This document shows positions 48,791-60,618 of a stretch of DNA of 64,000 nt, in pieces (the stretch's first letter is position 1; the number at the start of each line of letters is the position of its first letter). Position numbers and translations under genes: made by a program. The DNA comes from Syngnathus acus. Lineage: Eukaryota; Chordata; Actinopteri; Syngnathiformes; Syngnathidae. The notes under the pieces were generated by a model, which was not told the DNA's origin, searched no databases, and worked only from the letters and a program-made list of their open reading frames with translations. The DNA is taken from the NCBI RefSeq assembly GCF_901709675.1, contig NC_051088.1:16854193-16918192 (forward strand), written 5' to 3'.

Positions 48791-51700
48791 CCAAAGCGGG
48801 GTCTGCCCTCCCTCCTTGCTCTTTCCTGTGGGTCACAGCCAGCTAGTTTCGGGCGCCCTCAAATTGAACAATACAGAACAAACGGCTTGCTTTGCAAGCT
48901 AAAACCGATCAATGACCATTTCAATCAATCTGAGCAACAGAAAGGTCAATTCATTAGCCAGTACCGCAATGATCATGTGAACTCTATGTCTGAATTTACA
49001 ACGGATATATTTTACAACCTGTCGAAATCTAAATTGCGTTCATGTTCCAGCTCACCTCTGAGGAATTGACCTGGCCAAATGTCCTCATTTCAACTGACAC
49101 TTGACACTGAGAATCACTGAGATCGTGGTGGCTGTGCCTTGAGAGATCATTAGGGGTGCTGTGCTAAATTATCCAATTAAAAATATACATCGCAAGCCCC
49201 CCCCCCCAAAATCATGCATTCTCTATCTGGGCTCCAGTACTCCAGAGTGCCATACTGACAGAAATCCGCCTTTAGTAATGTTTAAATCTCCTGCACTTTT
49301 GCATTTGGTTGGTGTTTTGGCCTGCCACTTCCCTTCTATTTCATAATGTATGCCTTGGTTCAATAAAGGTTGGGCCGTATTGTGCATAAGATTCGATTAT
49401 GACCTTCACATCGATAGAAGTAATCAAGCAACATCATTTTCTTTCATGAGCAATAATTTCTATTTCGACCACACGATTAGAATTCTGCCTCCCGGTGGAC
49501 GGGAGTTTGAATCTCACATCTCGTTCGGAGTTGGCATTTTAGGTCGATTGAAAAGAGTTTAAATTGCTGACATGTTGGCAATCTTCGCCGCTTTAGTTTG
49601 AAGGCGGCAGGAGTAAGAGGAGTGAAAGCGTCTTGGTCTCATTTGTCAAGATGGCGAGACAAGTTAATTAGAAAAACATCAGAGGCGCGAGTGCAAAGGT
49701 CACTCTCATCTGCTGTTTACAAAGAAGACGCCGCCGTCGGCGCCTCTTCAACACTCAGCATTCTGCTCCATGGCAACGTTTGGCACAAAATGCCCTGACA
49801 CGTTGATCGCCATGGATTTTTCACACTCTGTTTGTTGCAAATATGGATGTAGCCTTTCAATGTGACATGTATTCTTCCCATGTAACAGAGTTAGCAACAT
49901 AGTATGGGCATCCACAATGAAGACAAATAGAAACATGTGGGGTTAAATCATACAATTGAAATTGTTCCAAATTATGAAGGCTCATGCTATATTTAGTTCC
50001 CCCAAAAGCCATTTGCAATGTATAACATTGTTTAAATCAATGAAATAATGCAGATTTGATTAACAAAAATGATGATGACAGCAGTACTTATTTAATTAGT
50101 GGTTCAGAATTATGATGCAGAAATATTAAATAAACAAGGAAAAGTATTGGGTGGGTTAGCTTGCATGCAGCTTCTCCTTCTTCTAAGGAGCTGTAGTTCC
50201 CGAGACCGTTCATTATATCTGATTGAATTGTCTGATTTTGAAGCAGATTGGGTTGTTACAAAAATCAGACATGCAGCTTTGATACAAGCCACATGAGTCA
50301 TTTTATAATCGTGGCTTTAACAAAGACACCATTCGCAGTGTATGACTCTACGAATTGATGCCTATGCCGGCGGCTGCCTGACTCAATCATGAGTGTTTTG
50401 TTTCCTATTTCAATTCTAAATGTTTGCGCGGATTGACAACTTGTTGCGTTTTTGCCGTTTGAAGTGCTAGCCGAGAGAAAAAAGCCCGGGGATCAACATT
50501 CATTTGTTTGCTTACATCAAATCACCGAAGACTTGCAGGGTGCCATGAAAGGATTCAAAACAACATCAGGTATGATGACTTCATGTAATACCACAACGTG
50601 CAGAAGAATGTGTAGCTCGATAAACGTTGGCTCTTCAGCATAGTGCAAATGATTTATTTCATGACACTCTTGTAAAAGAGGTGACATGATGTACTTCATT
50701 ACCGCCGTAAGCCACATTTCCCCGATGACCTGCACCGCTCCTCCCCCCACACGCACTCACGTCGGCCTTCTCTCCGACAAGCAAGTAAGCAGCATTCCTG
50801 CCCTGTTTCATTATTGATAGGCCTTATTGACCTGTTTGTCTTCCCTCACTGAAGAGAATGATTTGCCTTCTAGTTTGTCTTCACTGAGCTGTGAAAACAA
50901 TCTGGATTCTCATCCAGAAGAGGAAATAAAAGCACACCAGTTGTGCTGCTGTTTATGTTGCAGGCTGGCTGGAATAGGGATGATATTCCATGTAGACCAG
51001 GGGTGTCGAAAGATAACTGACAATGTTGACTTGGATGTTTTTCTGCCGTGGTTACGGCCGACAGTGTGCATTTAAGAGATTATTGATCGAGAACCTCCTT
51101 TCATCCTTTCAATGTCTGCTCAAACACTACGCTTGTACAGGGAGCTTTTAGCAACCACTGCGACTGAATAGCGTTCACTTCATCTGCCAGTCCCACTTTT
51201 GCATTTGATCATGACTAGTTTTGAAAAATTGCGGCAGGTTTCCACGGGGAACAAAGTGACGCAGAGGGCCGGATCTGGACGACACCCCTGCAGATGCATC
51301 GTTGTCGTGTTTGGAGAGCATCTTCTAAAGCTTTCAGAAGACAGATGGCCATCTCTCTCTCTCTCTCTCTCTCTCTGTGCAATCCTCCACAGCTAATGCC
51401 AGCTAAAGCGCCCGTTAGGCATATGGGCCCGCATCGCAAGGCGGAGACTGGCATAGGATCCACATGAAATTCACGCCGGAAATGCTCTCAATAGCTTCCA
51501 GGGACGTTCTTACGTGTCAGGAAAATGAACCTAGTGGTCAGGGGCATTGGTCCAGTATATACACGTATACACACACACAGCGTATTTTGGGCACCATAAG
51601 GCAGACTTAAAGGCTTTAATTTTTTTTTTTTCAACCAGGGGTACTTTGTTAAAAAATATATGGGTCACTACTGAACCATTTTTAAGAAACTGCACAATAA

Positions 51701-52371
51701 CCTAAGATAGAAATGTTTTTCCTAGTCTGGTAAGTTTTTGCCTATGTTTAGACCTCATGAAAAATTTTCTTTGCAAATGGTGCATCACCATGGCAACAGT
51801 GTGCAACAAAATAAAATGCTTTCAATGACTTCATCTTAAACATTTTCAGATGAAACATCTGGAACTGTACATTCACATAGCTCACTTCATGCACATTTTA
51901 GGGTGTAGCTACCAAACACTTTTGTACATCTGAGGGTGTTACATATACCTCTCAATTTTTGTAGGTCAAACCTACCGGGACATGAATTCATTAAACCTCT
52001 GTAGAGGTCACTATAGATCCATCTTTTTTACACTCGTGCATGAAATCTTTTTTATTTGAGTTATGGGCAAAGTTTGGTGAGTTTTTGTTAAGGTTTAGTT
52101 CTTCATGAATGTGATTATCTATTGAGAACATTATTTATGAAAACGGGGACCTCACAGTGATCGATAAAAACGTTTTGCAGATGGCAACATTGTGGGATTA
52201 ATAAAGGTTATCTGACTTTACTGCAAATATTGGAATTTAGGTTGTAATGCAGGTCTGTTTCTCATTACTGCTTTTCCATAATATTGTTTCCATTGTAATT
52301 TGCAAAATTCTCCATTGCCATTAAAACACACAAAGGAAAAAAAGAGTCCAAAGTATGGTCTAATTTGAGAT
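48791..52371. other. Intergenic region between marchf9 and tspan31
   Basis: No gene is recognised on either strand. In particular I find no kinase exon (no HRDLKP-type or DFG-type motif), although mammals have CDK4 here. A short (CT)n run is at 51352-51376. There are scattered homopolymers and AT-rich sequence. Confidence 0.45.
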
Positions 52372-54900
52372 TTTATTACTTGTAAAATTAGGTCCCCAAA
52401 TGAAGGGAAAAATACAATTCAACCACAAGTGCACACAAATTAAGGGTGTGGTGTAAATATTGAGCGGAATATCTGGCAACGCATCTGTACACAGCAGGGG
52501 AAACCTCGTCAGCAGCAGCAACAGTAGCAGCAAAACATGCACTGGCTGTCACTGACAAGTTCAAGTAAGACACGGATCTAAAGTTGGCGCTCATCTAGAA
52601 GTTAAAAGCTCGTCAACGAACGCCATTGCTGTAAATAAGCACACCCATCAAAGATAATTTAAAATAGACAAACATTATTCCACACATTTGTACAAAGCAT
52701 TCATTTAATAACACTGATAAATGTAAATGACTCCTGGCAATTATTAACAAAGGAACTGACTAAAGAGGACAGCAACTGAGGCCATTTCACACTTCACAAG
52801 AAAACAAACGAAATCCTCGACCAAGTGATGGAGCACAATTTTCTGTTGCCCTATATATACTGTTTGCACTACAGTCTACATTGCAGGGCTGACTGATATG
52901 GATTATTTCTGAGCCCGATGCAGATCCCAATATTTGGCAGAAAAAAGGGCCAAAAAAAAAAAAAAAAAGACTTACTGCCAGATTAATAAAAGAAAATGTA
53001 TATAATGAATCATGAAATAAATATTTGGTCCCATAACTCATTCACTGACAAGGAGACAATTATGTTTAATTTTGGGTGGGGGAGTGTCTGTTGCAACTCC
53101 ACACTAATTTCAAACAACTTAACTGACACACAACTACCAGTGATATGCAAACGCTGATACCTAACCAACACTTTCTCCTGGTTTCTCTGGCTGGTTAGAT
53201 TTGGGCTGAAATGGGCTGGAACCTACTGACAAGCTATACGAAGCAAAATCATAGTGCAACACAAGGGATGAGAAGCTAAAGGAGAAACTATACACAACAT
53301 CGCTATTATGTACAACATCAAGTCTGCAGTCCGTTGGCAATCCAACTTGGGACAGCTGGCTCAGTTACAGTTCATAAATATTTCAATGTGATTGACTACC
53401 TTACCGTTTGTCGAAACTACAGTTTAATAGCAACATGACAAGATTAAAAAAAAAAAAAAAAAATCCTATCTCTCTTTGGATTGGCCACTTGAACTTAGAT
53501 CCTGAATTGCTTTGCAGTGCATTATTGAGTAAGTAATGAGTGACTAATTTCCAACTCTAACTGTATTTGCAATATTTCTTCATTCTTTACTCCCTAACCA
53601 CTAGAAGCAGCAATAGGACAAGATTAAGCAAAAATGTCAGTCAGTCAAAGAGCCAGTTCGATTTGAATACAATGCAACAAAAATTTTAAAATTCAAATGA
53701 TGGGTTCAGTTGAAATTGAGTTTGTGTTGGAGCAAATTAGCTTTTTGAAAATCTGGTCCAAGGGCTTCTAAAAGAGCAAAATTTGATTCTTTTTCAGCAT
53801 TCCTTCTCATTTGCTACTCAGGAAATCACTTTTTCGATTGGCTGACAGGTTTCAGGTCAAAATATTTACCAGTAAATTGGTACAGGTCTACAAGCCCACA
53901 TGTTAAAATTCACATGATGTTTCAAACAGTGTCACTTGCTACAAATGTTACATGTGACTTTAGTAACTATTTAGGGTTGCAACTGATGATTATTAATAAT
54001 CAATTTGGAATTAAATAATGAATGAGTACAAAAAAAAAATCAACCCCCCTTCCCCTCAATTAAAACAGGACATTTGGAATTCCATAACATCCCCCCAAAA
54101 ATGGGCAAAATGATCATTGCTATCAAAGCTGATATTTGCACATGTCTTTTTTTGCTTAAACAGAAAATGCCTGCTTTCACAAAGCAAGCCTGAAATGTTA
54201 AGAGCCAAAAACTGAAAATAGTTGGCCAACTTGAACGATTAATCCTCATCAAAACAGTTGACGATTTTTTTGATAACCGATTAATTGTTGCACCTCTGAT
54301 GCAAATTGAAGATTAGTGAGAAGAGCAGTGTGGACACTTGAGAAGTACATGGACATGGGGGACTTTAGAGGCGTTAAAAGTGCCCATTCCATGTTTTTGT
54401 TTTTTTTGAGAAGATTCCCCAAAGATGGTGGCCACTTGGTCACGTTGCTAATTTAAACCTTTTTGTGACACAATTTACACAAAAGCTACTTTTGCTCCAC
54501 ACATCCAGTCTTTTCCCTATAACAGTCTCATCAGACAGACCAGCACGTGTGCTGTACATGAAAAACACATCCAGGGTTAATTTGTGAGACGCCTCTCACT
54601 TGTTGGGTTGGGTGGCGGCTTGTCTGTGTGGCGTGCGATTGGTGAGTCGAGTCCGTCGGGAACTCAAATCAAGGCTGCATCGCGATACGGGCGAGTGGGG
54701 CTCACCGGTATTACGAATCATCCTGTCATGCGCGAGTCCTCGATCGGTTAAGCATGAGCTCAGATAGGTTCTCGGTTCCAGGTGAAGAAAGCGTGTTCTC
54801 GTGTCGGTTGGGCGCCGGGCATGTCTGTTCCGCGTCGAGCGTTGTGTACCGGTGAGTCAGAAAGGGCGCGGAGCTGTACTGTTTACACGCGTGGGGCAGA
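52372..54900 (-). other. tspan31: Probable tspan31 3' UTR / downstream flank
   Basis: AT-rich non-coding sequence follows the tspan31 stop (54901-54903). A minus-strand AATAAA (TTTATT at 52372-52377) is the first clear signal I noticed, which would make a long 3' UTR of about 2.5 kb; a shorter one cannot be excluded. A hAT-like element lies inside at 53972-54298. Confidence 0.3.
53972..54298. mobile_element. hAT-type MITE with terminal inverted repeats
   Basis: The left end reads TAGGGTTGCAACTGATGATT and the right end reads CCGATTAATTGTTGCACCTC. The right end, complemented, starts CAGAGGTGCAAC. These are the diagnostic tips of a very common teleost hAT non-autonomous family. The interior is about 330 bp and non-coding. 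A lone tip of the same family is visible at about 6642-6660. Confidence 0.6.
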
Positions 54901-57900
54901 CTATAGGAAAGCACTTGGGTTCGCTCGCGGGTCCTTCTGGTTCCTGTAGCGCACTGCCAGCCAAACTCCCAAAATCTGGAGGAGGATATTCATGAAAGTC
55001 AGCGGAGATCAACGTTGTGCAGCCAAAGATGAACTCTTGGGAGTTTCTGGAGACAAATCCTTAAAGGGACACTGGTACACGTATACGGCTAGCTAGGGAA
55101 AAAGTGTCCAATGCTGAAAAATGAACCTCTATATTGGTTTAATTCACTTTTACGGTGAAACAGGCACGTCCAATTTGGCCGCTAATCACAGAAGCGAAGT
55201 CACAAGTTGCTGATCTCCACAGACAATGCTCATTCAGAAAAAAAGGAGAAAAAAAAATTCCATACAGGAGGTATTGTTGCAGTACAGCTTAAGCGCAATT
55301 CCCAAATTCTGGACCCCAAAGTCCGTGTAAAATCAAGATTTAGCTGTAGTTGTCGGGGGAAGCAACACTACTAATTCATCATTTCGACCCTCGTGACGAT
55401 AAGCGGTTCGGGTAATGAACGGATGAATAAATTTCAGTCGAAAAGATGGAAGTCAAGCCCGCTGCCACAATGTTTGTTCATGGTATGAAATACAGTAACA
55501 TGCCATTAAGGCAATACGGAGGCCACTTCAAACTAAAAGCTTAACCTGAACATTGATGTCCATGTCTTGTTGGTTAGGCTTTTAATTTGAAGTTTCCCCT
55601 CGCAGCATGCTGGAGTTGGCATGCATCGAACCTTATCTAATACAAATGGAAAATAAAATAAAAAATACAAACAGGGGCTTGCAAATAAAATTTTCAAGAT
55701 TAGACTTTTTATTTTATTTTTTTTTTTTTTTACATGTGCTCTGGCTGACGCTCATGCGCACACGGTCAATCTCTCACCTCGGTGAAGCTGAAGAAGAGCC
55801 CGACGCCTCCGAGGATCTTGAGAGCCTCGCTAGCATGGTGCAGCATCATATCCCCGCAGGTGTAGCATAAAGTCGTATTCTTGCATAACTGCAGTCCAAG
55901 ACACAAAAATAGCAGATAAGGCCTTTTGGTCTGCGGCGCTGCGAATCCGCAAGCTGTCAGCTGAGCTCAAATGTGGCCTACTTACTCGGCTCAAGCTATT
56001 GGGACAAACTGTGTAGCTAAAAGCGAGGGAAGCTGTGGATACTGTGCATGCAGTTTCTCCAAAGTAAAAGGTGACATTTCATTTGCAGACTTACAGCAGG
56101 ACAGTTCTGCCAATCCTTCTCAAACTGTTCTCGTTTGCTGGTGACATTGAGAAGCCCACAGCAGTTGAGCTGACTCTCCAAGTCGGTCTTGGTGTTATTT
56201 TCCAGCATTCCCCATGCTGAGTTCAGAAGTCCTTCCTGGAAGAGCACATCAGGGATTTTCAGCCTCATATGTACATTGAAAGAGCAACAATTTGAATAGG
56301 GTTGGCCATTGTTCAAATTTGGACGATTCTGGTTCTTCAATTTGATTCTGCTTTCTTACGACTCTGCATTCAGATTCTTTGGAAAAAAAAAAAGTAGGGA
56401 CCTAACCAGTTTTGTTTATGAACTTCATTATAAGTTAGTCCAAGGAATATTCTTAACAATTATTTTATTTAACCTATGATTTAGACATTTTTACAAGTGA
56501 GCTTTCTTTATATTGCAGAACCTAAAAATACAATAATACAGCAGGTACTTTAAGTAAACTTATATTCCAATGATGAGCATTCCTCAACTATCTTTGTCTT
56601 TCTTGACACCTGTCCCATCTACTTTTAAGCGTGTTGCAGCCATAATATTCTAAATTAATAATTTCCTTAAAACAATTAAGTTGACTGTCCATACATCATC
56701 GGAATTGGGTTTGTAAGTACATAATTGTAATCAAGTAATTAAGTCAATGTGTAAAGGTTATAGTGCATTTTAGGTTGAGCTTGAAAAACGAGCAAACTCA
56801 CCTGCTGGCTGCGGTTCATTGCCAGGCAGGAGCAGGACACTCCGAATTGGAAGAGGAAGACGATGAAGAGAATGACCATGTACTGGGAAGCCGGACGTTA
56901 AAGAAAGCGTGCGAGGCTGCTTTGAATTTGCTGCGACCGACTGACGCGGGTAAAGGATACGAAGAAAAGCATGACTTGGTGGTGGTGCATGGCTCCGATG
57001 AGGCCCACGATGGCGATGAGCAGAAGAAAGACGCCCACGGCGATCACACCGCCGATGATATGGATGCTGGAGACCAGGCCGAAACCCTTCCCCCACGCCG
57101 CCACGCCAATCAGCAGCAGGCCGACCAGCTGGGCATCACATAAGGAGCATCTCACAAACAGCTCGACTGGGCCGCTCATCCATTAGATCAATTCGTTTAA
57201 GTTGATTAGCCAATATTCCATTGTAGGGTGTAGACACTAAAATATGTTAGCGTACCACACGAGACTTCACATTACATCAAAAACACACATCACGTCATCT
57301 GGGCGTGATACTAGCTTTCAGACATGACAGTGTCAGAAATGACAACAGTAATTAGCCACAACATACAAAATAAATTTGTTGCGTTCTGTTCCTTCCTTCA
57401 AAAGACTTGCTATCGAAACAACAGCAGTATAAAAAGGATGTGACAACGTAGGAGAAAGAAACACGAGATGCACTGAGCCTCATCGCGCTGGCTTCGACTA
57501 CCTCGATCAGCACTCGATTCATAAGTGGTACCGGCAGGGCCTCGGGATGGAACAACAAAGGCAGCGAAGCAAAGTGACACTTTTTTCGCCAGAAGATTCC
57601 GTCTAATGATACACAGATAACACTGTGTGCTGAAAATGACTTCATTCATTGTAGATGTTTTTAGGGACAACGTTACCGACATCAAGAAACTTTATGGCAT
57701 CGTGTTACCTTCACGGAAAATTCGCTCGGGATTCAGTTTACCACCTGTCACGCTGAGGTGTCACTAATGGTCAATACATTTTTTTTTAGCTATTTCAGGT
57801 TCAGCAAAATGTCTTCAGGCGGTCAACAGTACTTTTTCTGAACCGCCACTATTAAATAAGCAAAAATACAAATACATTGTACTTGTGGATTGTTGGAATG

Positions 57901-58745
57901 TCAGTGCGACGTCATTATTTCAACACTTTTGTCACGGAGTAAAAAATTGCGCAATCAAATCTGAATTGAAAACATTGTAGTTCCTTCAAGTATTTATCAG
58001 TTATACCGTGACAATGTGGCAGAAAATGTTACTCTGGAGCCCTGATTGGTGCTCTCTGTATGGTAAGCCAAAGACAATTTCCACCTCAGTGGTCACAAAG
58101 ACGTAGTCGATCAAATCCATGGGCCACATGAAATGATGTGGTGGGCCAGATCTGTCCCCTGGGCCGTGAGTAATATTCTATAAAGTGCAGTTTCGGTAGT
58201 TTAAAGCGTATTAAGCATAGCACGCGAAGCAGTAATGGCGCTGCTAATAATGAAGACCCTACCAAGAATATTGGGGGGAATGTTTATCATGTATAGGGTG
58301 TGTCTCTTGTTCTGCCAAAGGGACACGAAAACAGGGCCTGCGGGGTGAATTGGGTTTTCAATTTGTCTCGATGATATTCAACTGGCCTAAAGCACACCTC
58401 GGAATAGGAGCTAGCAGGCTAACTGCTACACGACTAACTACATTCAGGATTTGCTATAAACGTATCTATTTGGAGATTATAACTACCAAAGATACGCACG
58501 TAGACCTGAAACCCGGAGGCGTGTTGAAACAAAAGAAAAAGTCAAAATATTTCTTCTGCGTTGCGGCTAAACTGCTAGCAGGGTTAGGCTGTGCTATGCT
58601 AGATGCTAAGGCAGCGCTATGCTAGACGCTAAGGTAGCTAGCAATGAGAAAGTTAGCGCCGTGATTGATTTGCAACACTCACCATGTAGACAACGTTCAA
58701 GGAGCACAGGGCATTTCTGGAACACGTGAAGCCACCGCAGACCAT
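54901..58745 (-). CDS. tspan31: Tetraspanin-31
   Basis: Coding exons in transcript order are 58745-58683, 57128-56961, 56882-56802, 56235-56095, 55888-55778 and 54975-54901. They sum to 639 bp (212 aa; human 210). It is a four-pass membrane organiser protein (SAS type). Seen in order: [20 protein letters not shown] (start); membrane segments [20 protein letters not shown], then [20 protein letters not shown] and [20 protein letters not shown]. The large loop has the CCG motif in [14 protein letters not shown] and further cysteines (WQNCPA, CYTCG), with sequons NNT, NVT and NTT. The last segment [20 protein letters not shown] is followed by the tail [13 protein letters not shown], which is nearly identical to human. 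All phases agree. Confidence 0.97.
57129..58682 (-). other. tspan31 intron 1
   Basis: About 1.55 kb of non-coding sequence. The stretch near 58110-58175 (GGGCCAGATCTGTCCCCTGG, then GCCGTGAG) resembles a hAT-type element end. No exon was recognised. Confidence 0.4.
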
Positions 58746-58955
58746 CGCGACTCTCTCGGCTCGGCCGGGCGACCGACTGTAGGCCAAATAGAAGAAGCAA
58801 TCGTTGGCGTCTGGCAAACGATGGCTGTTTTGTTTACGGCTGCTCTTCAGACGCCAGCGAAGAGGGCGTACGGAGAACATGACGTAAGCATCACGCGTGA
58901 CGTCAACATGTGACCATTGAAAACGTCCTCTTCCTGTTCAGGAACGCTTACGTTT

Positions 58956-58987
<32 letters not shown>

Positions 58988-60455
58988 GTCTTTTTTTTTA
59001 AGATTATCTAATCAGAAACATCAACTTGGTCGATTTTAAAGACCCAAATCAGATTTCTCAATTGACACCCATTCAAATTTGGTAACCACAGAAATACTCT
59101 ACCCATAGTGCACCGCGTGACCTGCATACCCGCAGCCCTGCAGGTGTTTTTGTACTTATTTGTCAGTGTACTTGTTTGACTGATATTTTATTGATCACCT
59201 GATATTTTATGTTAGTAAATCTGATCAATATTTCATCTACACCAGCTGACTGTAGGAAAAGTGCAGAAAACGCATTACTCATAAGTACAAATAGCTGAAT
59301 ATTGATGTAAAGTCATGCCACGGAGAACATGTATTGTGCATTACAAATTTTCATAGTGGCGCCTGAAGCACGACGAAGAATGGTTGTTAATGTAAGGGTC
59401 TTATTTTACTAATTGTTGACACCTCCTCAGAAATGTTGGATGGCCTAGTGGTATATATCACCGAACGGAATCACTTGGTTTGGTCGACCGACGACACAAA
59501 CAAACCAAATAAATGGCAAGACCTTAGTTTTATTTATCAAGCACGGAGAGGTTGGTTTAATCGTGAGCAATAGCGGCAGAAAATATTGGCTGTGTCCACA
59601 ATTTTCTACCATTGATGATTATTCATTGCTTGTTAGCAAAGCATTGATAGAAGGAATATGTTCTGAGTAGTTAGTTATTGGTTAAAGCACAACTAATATG
59701 TCTCCCTGTTATATTCCTGTTATTAGAGTTTCAAAGTAGGATTTCAAGATTGGTTTTCTTGCCAGAGTTTGGCTTTGCAGTTCCAGTTAAGATTTCAAAC
59801 TGTTGTTTAAAGCCAGCATGAGAGTTTGAAACCAGGGTTAAGTTTTCAAGGCAAGTGAAGCCCGCTTTCAAGAGAGATTTAGTGTTCCGAAATAAAGGTT
59901 TAAAATAATAAATCAGTGCAAATCGGCTGAGGTTAAGAAGGGTCAACGCTTACTCGCATCAGGCACATATAGACACTAGGTGGTGCTCAAGCACCTCCCC
60001 TTTTGCTCTGCATGAAAAAAATTGCCCTTACAATTTAATTTTTATATATCACAAAAACCTGTCCATAGAACAGGGCTGTTTAAATTCAATGTAGCTTCCC
60101 CTCACAGTATGCGACTTCCTCTCGCCTCTACTCCATACACTCAGTAAGCAGTAAACAAGTGCAGGTAGAACAAATATTTGATGGCAAAGGAAGTGAAGAT
60201 TGTAATCTGTGAGTCATGCTCTCAACTGCAGTACCCTTAAGAGTCGTCAAATTCAACTTGAAAAGGGGAAGTGAGTTCAGTGTATCTCAAACCTACAGGA
60301 AGGTTTGACGGATGCTGACTTGAAAGGTCTTCAACGAGAACTCGACCCTCTTTTATTTCTGACGCCTCTTTGACTCAAGCTGATGCAGTGGAAATCGGTT
60401 CGATGGGCCCGAGTGATTCAGAGCATCGTTCCTTGTGTTTGCGGCACGTGTAACC
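58746..60455. promoter_or_regulatory. Divergent promoter interval between tspan31 and agap2
   Basis: The two genes are head to head, with 1.7 kb between start codons. A perfect CRE palindrome TGACGTCA is at 58898-58905, about 155 bases upstream of the tspan31 ATG. A half-site TGACGTAAG lies near 58880. A C28 run follows at 58960-58987. From 59000 to 60350 the sequence is AT-rich and no gene is seen; the agap2 leader probably lies near its 3' end. Confidence 0.45.
58960..58987. repeat. Poly(C) run of 28
   Basis: An uninterrupted C homopolymer about 215 bases upstream of the tspan31 start codon. Its length may be inaccurate in the assembly. Confidence 0.9.
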
Positions 60456-60618
60456 ATGAGTGGCAACAACAAATTGCTCAATTCGGCCGTGATCAAGGCA
60501 GAGGTCAAGAGGTTCGAATCGCTCTACAGTGGCATCAACAGACTTTACAAGCAACTGGAAAGGGTTGAGGACTTGCAGCTGCGCTCAGGCCTGAAAGTTT
60601 ATCTTCGCAGTATAGAAG
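60456..60618 (+). CDS. agap2: AGAP2 (Arf-GAP with GTPase, ankyrin and PH domains), first coding exon only
   Basis: The exon encodes 54 codons plus one base and ends at a good donor (GAAG/GTAAGC). The translation MSGNNKLLNSAVIKAEVKRF followed by ESLYSGINRLYKQLERVEDL corresponds to the short N-terminal leader that precedes the GTP-binding domain in AGAP1/AGAP2. The exon breaks after SIE plus one base, where AGAP1 continues IED. AGAP proteins are Arf-directed GAPs acting on endosomes, and AGAP2 also activates PI3K and Akt. The paralog is chosen by position: AGAP2 neighbours TSPAN31 in mammals. By sequence alone AGAP1 is equally similar. The rest lies beyond the window. Confidence 0.85.
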
